Shown here piece after piece: positions 26,406 through 34,905 of a stretch of DNA of 64,000 nucleotides (position 1 is its first letter; each line of letters opens with the position of its first letter). Made by a program: the position numbers and the translations under genes. Source of the DNA: Bacillus cereus G9842 (GTDB lineage: Bacteria > Bacillota > Bacilli > Bacillales > Bacillaceae_G); the NCBI RefSeq assembly GCF_000021305.1, contig NC_011772.1, forward strand, positions 906,001-970,000. Direction: 5' to 3'. The notes below the pieces were generated by a model. That model was not told where the DNA came from, did not search any database, and was given only the letters and a program-made list of their open reading frames with translations.

Positions 26406-27755
26406 ATGAATTTAACAGAATCCGTGATTTATTTTTATGAAGCTGAAAGTTTCCGTATAGCGGAAATTATTGATAAGATAGGTGAAGAATTTTTTAATGA
26501 ATTGATAAAGAAGAGAGTATGTGTTCATATAAAAAACGGGAAGGAAATAACATTTAAATTTGTAGGAGTTGCTTTTTATAGGGAAAATGTAATCTTTGTA
26601 CTGCCTAAATACGCTCTAAAACAAAAAAATAACAGGGGAAATTTGATGGCGGATATCTTAAGACTTCTTAGGTTATATACAAAAAAGCATACAAAGAATA
26701 AGGAAGAAGAATTTCTTATTTCTAATATAGACAATGAAGAAGTAAGTGATTTTATAATTGCAGACTACATTTTAACTAACTTCGCAAGATATGGATACTA
26801 TGAAAAGAGTGAAGAGGTTTCAATGGAAAATGGCGAAGGACAAATTGAATGGAGCAGAACTCTAAATGAAATTACTCCTCATTTTTTGAAAAATCGCCCG
26901 TATTACCTAAACACATATAATTTGATAACAGTTACTGAAAGAAATAATATAATCCGAGAGATTCATAAATGGGCTGTAGATTTTTGTTTTGAAATGTTTG
27001 GAACTATTTTAGGATATAATAATATAAAAATTGAACGCTCTTTGCTTAATATAAATAAATTGGGTAATGTAGAATATTTTAAAAAAATTATCTATAGGGA
27101 AATAAATGAAACCTATGTTGATAGCAACATACAATTGCTTAAAAGTTTGATAACCTTATTAACTAGGAAATCTAATTTTTCTAAGTCTAACCTTTTAACT
27201 TTATATGGTACGCGATCATTTGCAATGGTATGGGAAGACGTATGTAGCTATATTTTTAATAATGAGAAGGATAACTATGTTAATGAGATTGAAAAACCTA
27301 GGTGGACCAATATTATTGGAACGAATGTATCTGAAGAAAAAGAAACTTTTAGGCCTGATATAATAAAAACATTTTCGTCAATTGATCAGGAATATTTTTT
27401 AATTTTAGATGCCAAATATTATTTGATAGAATTTTTAGATGGTAATTTAGTAAATAATCCAGATGTTAATGACGTTGCAAAACAATTACTTTATGAAAAG
27501 GCATTCCATTATAAAAAGGAGAAAATATTTCGGAGTATATTTTTATTCCCAAAGAGTGAGCAAGACGAATTATTTAAACCTTTTGGATTTGTAAATTTGA
27601 ATTTTATAGGGGCGAATCCGATAATTCTTATTTATGTTTCAATTGAAAAGATATTCAAGTTATATATTAATAGAAACTCGCTCTCTATTAATGACATGGA
27701 CTTGTTTGTTCGACAGGTCAATCAACATCTAAACTCATACCCTAATCTTAAATGA
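26406..27755 (+). CDS. McrC-like nuclease subunit (LlaJI/YdjA type)
   Basis: About 449 residues from the ATG at 26406; a TTG at 26391 is possible but has GGGGA directly against it. The N-terminal part matches McrC (VFVLPKYAL, LRLLRLYTKKH). The C-terminal half has a PD-(D/E)xK site: RPDIIKTF with Asp, then FLILDAKYY with Asp-x-Lys. It pairs with the McrB-like motor 56 bp upstream to form the cutting complex, and its last codons run into the operon terminator. Confidence 0.85.
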   Translation: MNLTESVIYFYEAESFRIAEIIDKIGEEFFNELIKKRVCVHIKNGKEITFKFVGVAFYRENVIFVLPKYALKQKNNRGNLMADILRLLRLYTKKHTKNKEEEFLISNIDNEEVSDFIIADYILTNFARYGYYEKSEEVSMENGEGQIEWSRTLNEITPHFLKNRPYYLNTYNLITVTERNNIIREIHKWAVDFCFEMFGTILGYNNIKIERSLLNINKLGNVEYFKKIIYREINETYVDSNIQLLKSLITLLTRKSNFSKSNLLTLYGTRSFAMVWEDVCSYIFNNEKDNYVNEIEKPRWTNIIGTNVSEEKETFRPDIIKTFSSIDQEYFLILDAKYYLIEFLDGNLVNNPDVNDVAKQLLYEKAFHYKKEKIFRSIFLFPKSEQDELFKPFGFVNLNFIGANPIILIYVSIEKIFKLYINRNSLSINDMDLFVRQVNQHLNSYPNLK

Positions 27756-27776
27756 AAAATAAGATTAGGTTTTTTT
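27741..27776 (+). terminator. Terminator of the BsuMI-like operon
   Basis: CCTAATCTTA pairs with TAAGATTAGG, followed by seven T; it starts inside the last codons of the McrC-like gene. Confidence 0.85.
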
Positions 27777-27804
27777 ATATGTTTGAAAATTCTAAATAGT
27801 ATTG

Positions 27805-27962
27805 TTAGAAATACAAGAAATGTTATTTTGAGTGAATTTAAGGGTGTTAGAAAAGATAGTGTTACTGTTAAGGGAAAACCAGTAGCCATATTGATTTATA
27901 ACTCAATATGAGTGGTGAATTTAGTACACCAGTAATGTTAGTGGAAGATATTGGTGTTAACT
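27805..27962 (+). pseudogene. Possible Phd/YefM-like antitoxin remnant
   Basis: One frame reads NTRNVILSEFKGVRK, VTVKGKPVAILIYNSI to a stop, loosely like the start of prevent-host-death antitoxins. A second short frame (from 27908) reads MSGEFSTPVMLVEDIGVN. No complete gene and no toxin partner. Weak. Confidence 0.25.
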
Positions 27963-27981
27963 AATAGGGAGAAAGAAAAAA

Positions 27982-28131
27982 GCAGTCTAACAATTGAAGA
28001 TGTAGTTTTTTATGAATAAGTTTACTTCTGAAAAAATGAATGCAGTAATAAATCTTTTAGGTGTGAGTGAATGTATACAACATATTGTGAATCCATTAGG
28101 AGTGACTCAAGAAGTGGTATTAATTATATAA
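27982..28131 (+). pseudogene. IS3 left-end relic
   Basis: About 150 bp matching the left end and first 40 codons of orfA of the IS3 element at 4371: GTCTAACAATTG, the ATG, then NKFTSE, MNAVI and a decayed second helix (PLGVTQEVV). It carries only one half of the entry palindrome and several stops or indels. Confidence 0.7.
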
Positions 28132-28167
28132 AAATGAGTCATCCATGTAAAAGGATGACTCATTTTT
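28131..28167 (-). terminator. Terminator of the AIPR gene
   Basis: AAAATGAGTCATCC pairs with GGATGACTCATTTT; on the minus strand it ends in T residues after the AIPR gene. Confidence 0.8.
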
Positions 28168-28196
28168 CGACCTAGGCATGTTTATTAAAAGAATTA

Positions 28197-29420
28197 TTAT
28201 AACCACTGACTCATGTAAGCCTTCATAAGTACTTGTGTTCTAACTAATTGCCATAGCATTGCATCCTTACCTACTGATTGAGGATTATTATCATGATTTC
28301 TCATTCCAGATGCAAGGATTTCAAAAATTACTTTTAATAACTCTTCTTGCTTCTCGCTTTCAAAAATATCAAACTTCCAAGCATAATAACCATGCTTGTC
28401 CTCTGTTAAAAATTGGCGGAAACCAGATAGAGCAAGAAATAAAAGGCCATTTGGTACCTTGTAATCTAAATATTCATCGGTTTGACCGAATAGTACCAAT
28501 TCTTTGCGGGAGCCTTCTTTAAAATCAGCGCATTTATTGGCAAGAAAGTTTCCTTTTCCATGTTTGTTATATAAGTCTTTAAAGTTTTTGTGAATATAAT
28601 ATGTTAATTTAAATATATCAGGTGAAATATATTTCATTTTTTCATAAACATTTCCTGTAGTATTTCCATGTTCTTCATATTCTTTACGATATTTATTAAT
28701 AACACCTTGATTAGAGCTGTAGACTCCTTTAGGGTCTTTATCAGCATAATCGCGAATATTGAATGTCTCATAAAACTTTTTTATTAGTGTAATCGTTAGA
28801 TTTTTCCCATCCTCTTTATGCTCGTTCTGTTTATAGGAAACACGGTCACCAAATGATGTATTAGAAAGGTGATTCTTCAAAATATCATGCATACCACTTA
28901 GTTCATCTAATGTTTCGGCAGTTACTTGAGTTCCAGTGTTCCGAGATTCCGCAATTGAAACGTGAGTAAATGGGCTTTTAATTCCAGTCATGACCTCAAT
29001 ATTAACCTTTTTCCACTCTGGATAGTTTCCGATCTCATCTAATATTACAAGTTCAGTATGACCACCATCTACACTTCCTTGAGAGGACGGATCAGCAAAG
29101 AAAATTTTAACCGTAGAAGTACCATTTCCAAGATCCTGTACCTCTATGTCTTCCGCAAAATATGTTATGCCCTTATTACGTGTGTGAAATGAAATTTCAG
29201 GATCAAGCAATGTTTCACGAATTTTATTAGCTACCTTATTTTTTTTAGAGATATCTTGTTTACGGGGGTTAGCTTCTTTACTAGTCCCTTGTACGTCTTT
29301 ACAGTAAGTAGTAAATTTATGGAATTGTATTTTTTGTCCTTTTTCTATAATAGTTTCAGTCAATATTCCATTTTCAACAGTAAATTCTATTGTTTGAGTT
29401 ATATTGGTTGCTTGGTTCAT
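28197..29420 (-). CDS. AIPR-family (abortive infection phage resistance) protein
   Basis: A 407-residue soluble protein. The AIPR core can be seen in the first half: FHTRNKGITYFAEDIE, then SQGSVDGGHTELVIL (equivalent to the NGGQT box), and SIAESRNTGTQV. The rest is helical. AIPR proteins are found in phage-defence loci, and their biochemical activity is poorly known. ACTAAAGGAGAATT precedes the ATG. It faces the BsuMI-like operon tail to tail, with an IS3 relic between, which supports a defence island. Confidence 0.8.
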   Translation of the reverse strand: MNQATNITQTIEFTVENGILTETIIEKGQKIQFHKFTTYCKDVQGTSKEANPRKQDISKKNKVANKIRETLLDPEISFHTRNKGITYFAEDIEVQDLGNGTSTVKIFFADPSSQGSVDGGHTELVILDEIGNYPEWKKVNIEVMTGIKSPFTHVSIAESRNTGTQVTAETLDELSGMHDILKNHLSNTSFGDRVSYKQNEHKEDGKNLTITLIKKFYETFNIRDYADKDPKGVYSSNQGVINKYRKEYEEHGNTTGNVYEKMKYISPDIFKLTYYIHKNFKDLYNKHGKGNFLANKCADFKEGSRKELVLFGQTDEYLDYKVPNGLLFLALSGFRQFLTEDKHGYYAWKFDIFESEKQEELLKVIFEILASGMRNHDNNPQSVGKDAMLWQLVRTQVLMKAYMSQWL

Positions 29421-29429
29421 AGTGTAATT

Positions 29430-30050
29430 CTCCTTTAGTTATAATTATATAAATTTTTATCTTAATCTAGGGATTAACCTATGTTTTAAAGTCTTTTCAA
29501 TTCCATGTATACCAATTGTAGTACCATTAAATACGAATTATGTTTTGACGATAACTTCCTAAAGGGTTCTATATTTAATTGGCTACAATGGGGTGTTTAT
29601 TGTGTATTTGGATTAGTTCAAACGCAAGAATAGTGATTTTATATAAAGTTACTTTTATTCCTGATCGTATTATTAGGTTTGTTTTAATGAAGAAGGGGAG
29701 AGTATTGTGTATATCTTCATTTTCAGTCGGTGATAGAGCATAGACTAGAGCTTATTCATTATAATGCGTGTCTGTGATTTTTAAATTAAATTTATCGGTA
29801 ATTATCTTTGTCTAATCTAAGCAAATAGTATGTATTCTGTCTCTTGTTTATATATCACTAGAATATAAGAAATTAAATATAAAATCATATGGATGATTAT
29901 ACCATGGGATGTGGATTTTTAAGACGAAATTATATTTGGTTTTACAATAATTTATTTTATAGATGTATTTAAAAGTAGCTGAAAAGAGTAGTGGTTTCTG
30001 TAGATCCATTAGTGTAATGGATCTAAGATATAATCAACTGATTAGCGGGA
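29430..30050. other. Intergenic, no gene seen
   Basis: About 620 bp of AT-rich DNA without a supported gene. Only a perfect 10-bp inverted repeat, AGATCCATTA-GTG-TAATGGATCT (30002-30024), stands out; it has no T-tract. Confidence 0.5.
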
Positions 30051-30056
30051 AAATCT

Positions 30057-30380
30057 CATGCCACCCACAACAAACTAATCCGAAACAAAATTCCACAAAT
30101 AATAAAATCCAACGGAAAAACACCCACAACAAGAATCCTACCCGAAGATGAATACATAGAGGAACTATGCAAGAAAACACAAGAAGAACTAACAGAATAC
30201 ATCAAAGCAAAAACAAAACCCGATAAACTCGAAGAACTATCCGACCTACTAGAACTAATAAACGCCCTAGCCGAACACGAAGGCACAACACTAGAAGAAA
30301 TTAATAACATCCGTAAAAAGAAAGCAGAAGAACGAGGTGGCTTCTCAGATCGAGTCTTCCTAATCCAAGTAAACCGATAA
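30057..30380 (+). pseudogene. MazG-like nucleotide pyrophosphohydrolase, start lost
   Basis: A 105-codon frame reads NKLIRNKIPQII, RILPEDEYIEELCKK, EELTEYI, then EELSDLLELINALAEHEG and RGGFSDRVFLI. This is the all-alpha house-cleaning pyrophosphatase (PRA-PH/MazG-like) family with its metal-binding EE..D pattern. The ATG at 30058 is one base out of frame (ATGCC-ACC), and no other start lies in frame. Probably a recent one-base deletion. Codons are unusually rich in A and C compared with the next genes. Confidence 0.7.
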
Positions 30381-30582
30381 CTAGCCCCTCCTAAGCCCCT
30401 TACAAGCCCCTACCAAGTAATAAATCACTAAGAAAAAACACAACAAAACAAAAACACCAACAAACACCGTAGTAGTAGTAGTCAAAAAAAATTGAAATAA
30501 CACGCCAAAAACCCAGCCCTCCTTCCTATATATAGTACAAAGAGGAATTTTTCATTTTTGAATTAGGACGGGAGGAATTGGG

Positions 30583-31449
30583 ATGGCGGTATATCGTACT
30601 GTGCAGGTGAATTTTTGGCAGGATGATTTTGTTTTGGATTTGACGCCGGAGGAGCGGTATTTTTATGTGTACTTATTAACTTGTTCGAAGACGACGCAGT
30701 GTGGGATTTTTCCTTTTCCGAAGCGGTTAGCTGAGATGGAGACGGGTTATAATCGGGAGACTGTTGATAAGCTTGTGCAGCGCTTCATTGATTATGGGAA
30801 GATTCTGTATGATGCGGATACTCGGGAGTTATTCGTTTTGAATTGGCTTCGTTATAATCCTGTGACGAATACGAATGTGGAGAAGTGTGTGCTACGTGAG
30901 CTTAAGGGTGTGAAGAATAAGGAGTTTATACATATGTTTCTTCAGAAGTGCGTAGAGGAGGAGCTGAATGTTCCGATGCTTTTAGCGCATTTCGGTATGC
31001 CGAGTGATTTAGCTGTGGATGATGTTGAGCCAGATCCAGTTTGTGAGGAGACAGAGGAAGAAGAGGTTATAGAGGAAGAAACGGGAAGTCGCGTGTTTTC
31101 TTTTTATGAGCAACATTTCGGTAGTTTGTCCCCTCATGCGGTAGAGGAACTGAGTGCGTGGATGGAAGATTTGTCAGAGGAGCTTGTGCTGAAGGCGCTT
31201 CAAATTGCGTTTGAGAATAATAAGCGGACGGTTGCTTATGTGAAGGGCATTTTGAGAGGCTGGCACGGGAAAGGGTTTACGAAATTGTGTGAGGTTGAGG
31301 CAGATACGGCGAACTTTAGGAAGAAGGAGTCGTCTGTTAGTACGGGGGAGACGGAGGAGTTTTTGGCGAGGTGTGAGGAGTGGGAGAAGAATGCGCCATC
31401 TGAGGAAGAGTTGCAGCGCTTTTTAGCGGAGCGCGGGTGGCGGCCATGA
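30583..31449 (+). CDS. DnaD-domain replication protein
   Basis: A 288-residue protein with an N-terminal winged-helix region (YRTVQVNFWQDDFVLDLTPE, FPKRLAEMETGY) as in phage and chromosomal DnaD/DnaB-like loaders, an acidic hinge (EETEEEEVIEEETG) and a C-terminal DnaD helical domain (FYEQHFGSLSPHAVEEL, VAYVKGILRGW). These proteins load replicative helicase. A DnaB-type helicase gene overlaps its end (ATGA), which fits a loader-helicase unit. GGGAGGAATT precedes it. G/T-rich codons, unlike most of the window. Confidence 0.85.
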   Translation: MAVYRTVQVNFWQDDFVLDLTPEERYFYVYLLTCSKTTQCGIFPFPKRLAEMETGYNRETVDKLVQRFIDYGKILYDADTRELFVLNWLRYNPVTNTNVEKCVLRELKGVKNKEFIHMFLQKCVEEELNVPMLLAHFGMPSDLAVDDVEPDPVCEETEEEEVIEEETGSRVFSFYEQHFGSLSPHAVEELSAWMEDLSEELVLKALQIAFENNKRTVAYVKGILRGWHGKGFTKLCEVEADTANFRKKESSVSTGETEEFLARCEEWEKNAPSEEELQRFLAERGWRP

Positions 31450-32735
31450 GTATTCAAAATGTAGAGGCGGAGAAGACGGTGTTAGGTTCTCTATTAATTG
31501 ATGGAGAGCTTATTAAGGAGTGCCGTTTGACGGAGCAGTATTTTTCTATGCCAGTACATAAGTCTATATTTCAGTTAATGCGAAAGATGGAAGGAGAGGG
31601 GCAACCGATTGATCTTGTGACGTTCATTTCTCGGGTAGATCCGAAGTTTTTAGAGGGGATCGGGGGAATGGAGTATTTTATAGGGTTAATGGATGGTGTG
31701 CCTACTACTAGCAACTTCTCTTATTATGAGGGGCTTGTTCGAGGTGCCTGGAAAATGTATCAGGCTGGTGTTATCGGGCACAGGATGGGAGAGCGTCTTA
31801 TTGCGGAGAAGAGTGAGAAAGTTATCGGTGAGACGATTACGGCACTTTGTGAGTTAGAGGAGAAGGACTGTGTATGTGAGTTTGATTTGAAGGATGCGCT
31901 AGTTGATTTATATGAAGAGCTTCATCAGGATGCGAAAGAGATTACTGGTATTGAGACTGGTTATACATCGCTAAATAAAATGACATGTGGACTTCAGGAA
32001 GGTGATTTTGTCGTTCTTGGTGCGCGACCTTCTATGGGGAAGACTGCGTTTGCGTTAAATGTTGGACTGCATGCGGCGAAGTCTGGATCGGCGGTAGGAT
32101 TGTTTTCGTTAGAGATGAGTAGTAAGCAATTGCTGAAAAGGATGGCGTCTTGCGTAAGTGAAGTGTCGGGAGGTAGGCTAAAAAATCCGAAGCATCGTTT
32201 TGCGATAGAGGACTGGGAAAAGGTGAGTAAGGCGTTTGCGGAAATCGGGAAGTTACCGCTTGAGATTTACGATAACGCGGGCATTTCGGTGCAAGATATT
32301 TGGATGCAAACTCGTAAGTTAAAGAGGAAGCATGGTGATAAGAAGGTTTTAGTTATTGTAGATTACTTGCAGCTTATTACGGGCGATCCGAAGCATAAGG
32401 GAAATCGATTTCAAGAGATTAGTGAGATTTCTCGTAAGCTTAAGTTATTAGCGCGGGAATTAAATGTTTGTGTAGTAGCATTGTCACAATTATCTCGTTC
32501 GGTAGAAGCACGGCAAGATAAGCGCCCTCTTTTATCTGATTTAAGAGAGACAGGACAAATTGAGCAAGATGCGGATGTTATTATGCTTATGTATCGCGAG
32601 GATTATTATGATAAGGAAACGGTGCAGAAAGAGATGACGGAGATTCATGTGGCAAAGCATCGGAATGGGCCTGTGGGGAGTTTTAAATTGAGGTTTTTGA
32701 AGGAGTTTGGGCAGTTTGTGGAGGGGGTAAAGTAG
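31446..32735 (+). CDS. DnaB-family replicative DNA helicase
   Basis: The ATG at 31446, overlapping the DnaD-like stop, gives 429 residues, slightly shorter than the housekeeping enzyme. N-terminal domain (VEAEKTVLGSLLIDGE), linker, then a RecA-like domain with Walker A GARPSMGKT (192-200), Walker B VLVIVDYLQLI and the SQLSRSVEARQDKRPLLSDL/ETGQIEQDADVI finger region. Unwinds DNA at the fork as a hexamer. With the DnaD-like partner this looks like a second, phage- or element-derived set rather than the main dnaC locus. Confidence 0.9.
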   Translation: MSIQNVEAEKTVLGSLLIDGELIKECRLTEQYFSMPVHKSIFQLMRKMEGEGQPIDLVTFISRVDPKFLEGIGGMEYFIGLMDGVPTTSNFSYYEGLVRGAWKMYQAGVIGHRMGERLIAEKSEKVIGETITALCELEEKDCVCEFDLKDALVDLYEELHQDAKEITGIETGYTSLNKMTCGLQEGDFVVLGARPSMGKTAFALNVGLHAAKSGSAVGLFSLEMSSKQLLKRMASCVSEVSGGRLKNPKHRFAIEDWEKVSKAFAEIGKLPLEIYDNAGISVQDIWMQTRKLKRKHGDKKVLVIVDYLQLITGDPKHKGNRFQEISEISRKLKLLARELNVCVVALSQLSRSVEARQDKRPLLSDLRETGQIEQDADVIMLMYREDYYDKETVQKEMTEIHVAKHRNGPVGSFKLRFLKEFGQFVEGVK

Positions 32736-32850
32736 TGAAAGGGCAAGTTGTTTTGAAAATAGTATCTGCATGTGAACCAAAGTTGTAATGCTAATTTCAT
32801 AAGTTATATAATAAAGAAAATGGTAACTAATAGTTAAGGGGGATTAGCTA

Positions 32851-33699
32851 TTGGCAGGGAATGATATTTCTTATCATAATAAAGATATTCTTATGAAGTT
32901 TTTAAGTGAATGTTATAGGGATAAAGGGCTTGAAGCATATGGATTAAAAGGCTTTCCAAAAATAAAAGAGCTGTTATTAAATGAATTCTCGAGAGTTCGT
33001 GCAGATCAAAGGCGCTCAGATACTTTATTTGAAATGGAAGATGGTTCAATTTTAATGTTAGAGTATGAAAGTAATACCCGTTTCCTTGAAAACCATTTGA
33101 AGTATATGGATTATGCAAATCAAATTATGTATCGTTATTATAATAAGAATAAAGAGTTACCGGATATTCGAATCGTGGTTATTTATACAAGTGAGGTAAT
33201 GAATCCAATAGAAGAAATAGATGTATCTAGTATACGTTTAAATTCCAAAGCGGTTTTACTAAGCGAATATAATGGTGATGCTATCCTTCAAAAGGTTATT
33301 AAAAAAATGGAAGAAGGAAAATCTTTGACGGATGAAGAAACCATGAAATTGATACTTGTACCACTTATGCATAGCAGAGAAAAAAGACAAATTTTAATTG
33401 AGAAGACGATAGAAGTAGCAAAATGTATCTCCGATGAGCAAGAACAAATTCAAGTTATTGCCGGAATTCTTGTAGCTACAGATAAATTTATTGATGAAGA
33501 CTACGCGAAAAAAGTAAAGGAGTGGTTACGGATGACAAAAGTGGGCCGTTTATATGAACAGGAGAAGCAAGAAGAAATTGATAAAGCCCTTTCGGCAGCT
33601 GGAATGCTCTTTAAAGGAATGAGTATAGAGGAAGTGGCTAAGAAATTAGATGTAACAATTGAAAAGGTGAAAGAGTGGGAGAAGCGTTTATCTCATTAA
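32851..33699 (+). CDS. Rpn/PD-(D/E)xK-family nuclease
   Basis: A 282-residue protein starting at TTG, 8 bases after AAGGGGG. The N-terminal half fits the Rpn (recombination-promoting nuclease, YhgA-like) fold: FEMEDGSILMLEYESN supplies the Asp/Glu of the active site. The C-terminal 35 residues (GMSIEEVAKKLDVTIEKVKEW) form a short helix-turn-helix common in this family. In Bacillus these are multi-copy genes of unclear role, sometimes annotated as transposase. Confidence 0.75.
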   Translation: MAGNDISYHNKDILMKFLSECYRDKGLEAYGLKGFPKIKELLLNEFSRVRADQRRSDTLFEMEDGSILMLEYESNTRFLENHLKYMDYANQIMYRYYNKNKELPDIRIVVIYTSEVMNPIEEIDVSSIRLNSKAVLLSEYNGDAILQKVIKKMEEGKSLTDEETMKLILVPLMHSREKRQILIEKTIEVAKCISDEQEQIQVIAGILVATDKFIDEDYAKKVKEWLRMTKVGRLYEQEKQEEIDKALSAAGMLFKGMSIEEVAKKLDVTIEKVKEWEKRLSH

Positions 33700-33760
33700 T
33701 CGCTGCATTAATGGGAATATTTTGCAAAGGGAAAATGGCAGTGTCTGTATAAATTTATAT

Positions 33761-33800
33761 AAAAATAGCCGACTATTATGTAATAGTTGGCTATTTTTAT
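33761..33800 (+). terminator. Bidirectional terminator
   Basis: AAAAATAGCC(G)ACTATTA pairs with TAATAGTTGGCTATTTTT, between the Rpn-like gene and the convergent TrmB-like gene. Confidence 0.8.
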
Positions 33801-33858
33801 AAGGAGAAGTTGTTAGGTTTAATACGCAAACTTTTTGATTTGCTCTTCAATATACTCC

Positions 33859-34644
33859 TTATTTCCCCATAAAGAAAGATCTTCTCTCCGCAGTGATCCA
33901 TTGCTGCAAGTCATCTTGGCTACGTCGGACAAGTCGATTCACTAAAACATCATGCCATACGTAATCCTCTAATAAGTATATATGAACGGGGTCATCTGTA
34001 TAAAAAGCAATATTACGCTCTTCAAGTGATGGTCCATAAATCATCTCTTTAGAATCTATCGATAAAATAAACCAATGTTCTGTAGACAAGGTTTCTGTAT
34101 AAGGTGTTATGCGATGGGCTTCTAGATTTTTAATTGGATTTTCAACATGCAGGGTAATACCTTGTATTGTAACTTTATCAGCTACTTCAGATAGATCTTC
34201 TTTTAACGCTTCATACATCTCATCCCACATTGAAATGACAATACGTCGTTCTGCTTTTTTTATTAATGCCTGACAATAGCTAATGATTGTTTGATTGTCT
34301 TTTAAAGTAATCACTCGATTATCCGTTTTTTCCTCGGAAGTTTCTAGTTTTTTTAATGAATCACTTATTCCTTCATAAGTAGACTGCCATTCTGTTTGCG
34401 CCTTCTGTAAAAAGATTTCAACAGGTAGAGGTGAATAGCGAGTGGTGTCATTTATTTCTTCCTTCATGACAATTCCTTTTTCTACAAGGTTACCTAAAAT
34501 CTCATAAATTCGCGCTCTTGGGACACCCGAATCTTTACTCACTTGGTAGGCTGTGACAGGCCCTTGTTTAACAAGAGATACATAAGATTTAGCTTCATAT
34601 TCATTGAAACCAATTTTTTTAAGCTGTTGCACTATGTAGTCCAC
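33859..34644 (-). CDS. TrmB-family transcriptional regulator
   Basis: The GTG at 34644 is chosen since CGGAGGACG lies just before it; upstream codons run into the bcr1 repeat. The product is 261 residues: a TrmB winged helix (IGFNEYEAKSYVSLVKQGPVTAYQVSKDSGVPRARIYEIL, in parts), then a coiled region and a phospholipase D-like effector domain (VISMWDEMYEALKE). It is divergent from the TauE exporter, whose promoter carries a clear dyad, so it probably represses that gene in response to a small ligand. Confidence 0.85.
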   Translation of the reverse strand: MDYIVQQLKKIGFNEYEAKSYVSLVKQGPVTAYQVSKDSGVPRARIYEILGNLVEKGIVMKEEINDTTRYSPLPVEIFLQKAQTEWQSTYEGISDSLKKLETSEEKTDNRVITLKDNQTIISYCQALIKKAERRIVISMWDEMYEALKEDLSEVADKVTIQGITLHVENPIKNLEAHRITPYTETLSTEHWFILSIDSKEMIYGPSLEERNIAFYTDDPVHIYLLEDYVWHDVLVNRLVRRSQDDLQQWITAERRSFFMGK

Positions 34645-34668
34645 TTTTTTCGTCCTCCGATGTTTGCA

Positions 34669-34824
34669 TTTATCCCGCTTTAACGGGCAGTAAGACCCCC
34701 ACCTCAAAATTCAGCGGAAGCAAAGAAGTTAGGTGGGAATCAACTGCCCGTAAAAGCCCGATTGGTTCAACTAATAATCAGTGGGGGATGAACACCCCCC
34801 CCACTGATTAAAGTTTCACTTTAT
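34669..34824. repeat. bcr1 repeat, full length
   Basis: A 156-bp element beginning TTTATCCCGCTTTAACGGGC and ending AAGTTTCACTTTAT, with several internal inverted pieces and TTTAT at both edges. It matches the size and ends of bcr1 of the B. cereus group, a non-coding element thought to be mobilised in trans. It lies just upstream of the TrmB-like start. Confidence 0.85.
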
Positions 34825-34845
34825 ATTTCAACGTTACAATAACTC

Positions 34846-34888
34846 TTTACATTTAGCAAATTCATAGTTACTATTACAATAGTGACTA
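34846..34888 (+). promoter_or_regulatory. Promoter and operator of the TauE gene
   Basis: TTTACA (34846) and TACTAT (34869) with a 17-bp spacer. An 11-bp inverted repeat, TAGTTACTATT-AC-AATAGTGACTA, one mismatch, covers the -10 (34865-34888). This is a typical repressor site, probably for the divergent TrmB-like protein. Confidence 0.6.
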
Positions 34889-34905
34889 AAGAGGAGGCTA
34901 CTAGT

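Noticed and set aside
27805..27962. Complete toxin-antitoxin pair downstream of the restriction operon
   Set aside because: Only two short frames are present, no toxin gene is recognisable and similarity to Phd-type proteins is weak.
30002..30024. Perfect 10-bp inverted repeat considered as attachment site or terminator
   Set aside because: No T-tract, no gene end and no direct-repeat partner was found, so neither role is supported.
30450..30482. GTAGTAGTAGTAG run considered as a functional microsatellite
   Set aside because: Only four trinucleotide units in non-coding DNA; nothing further supports a role.
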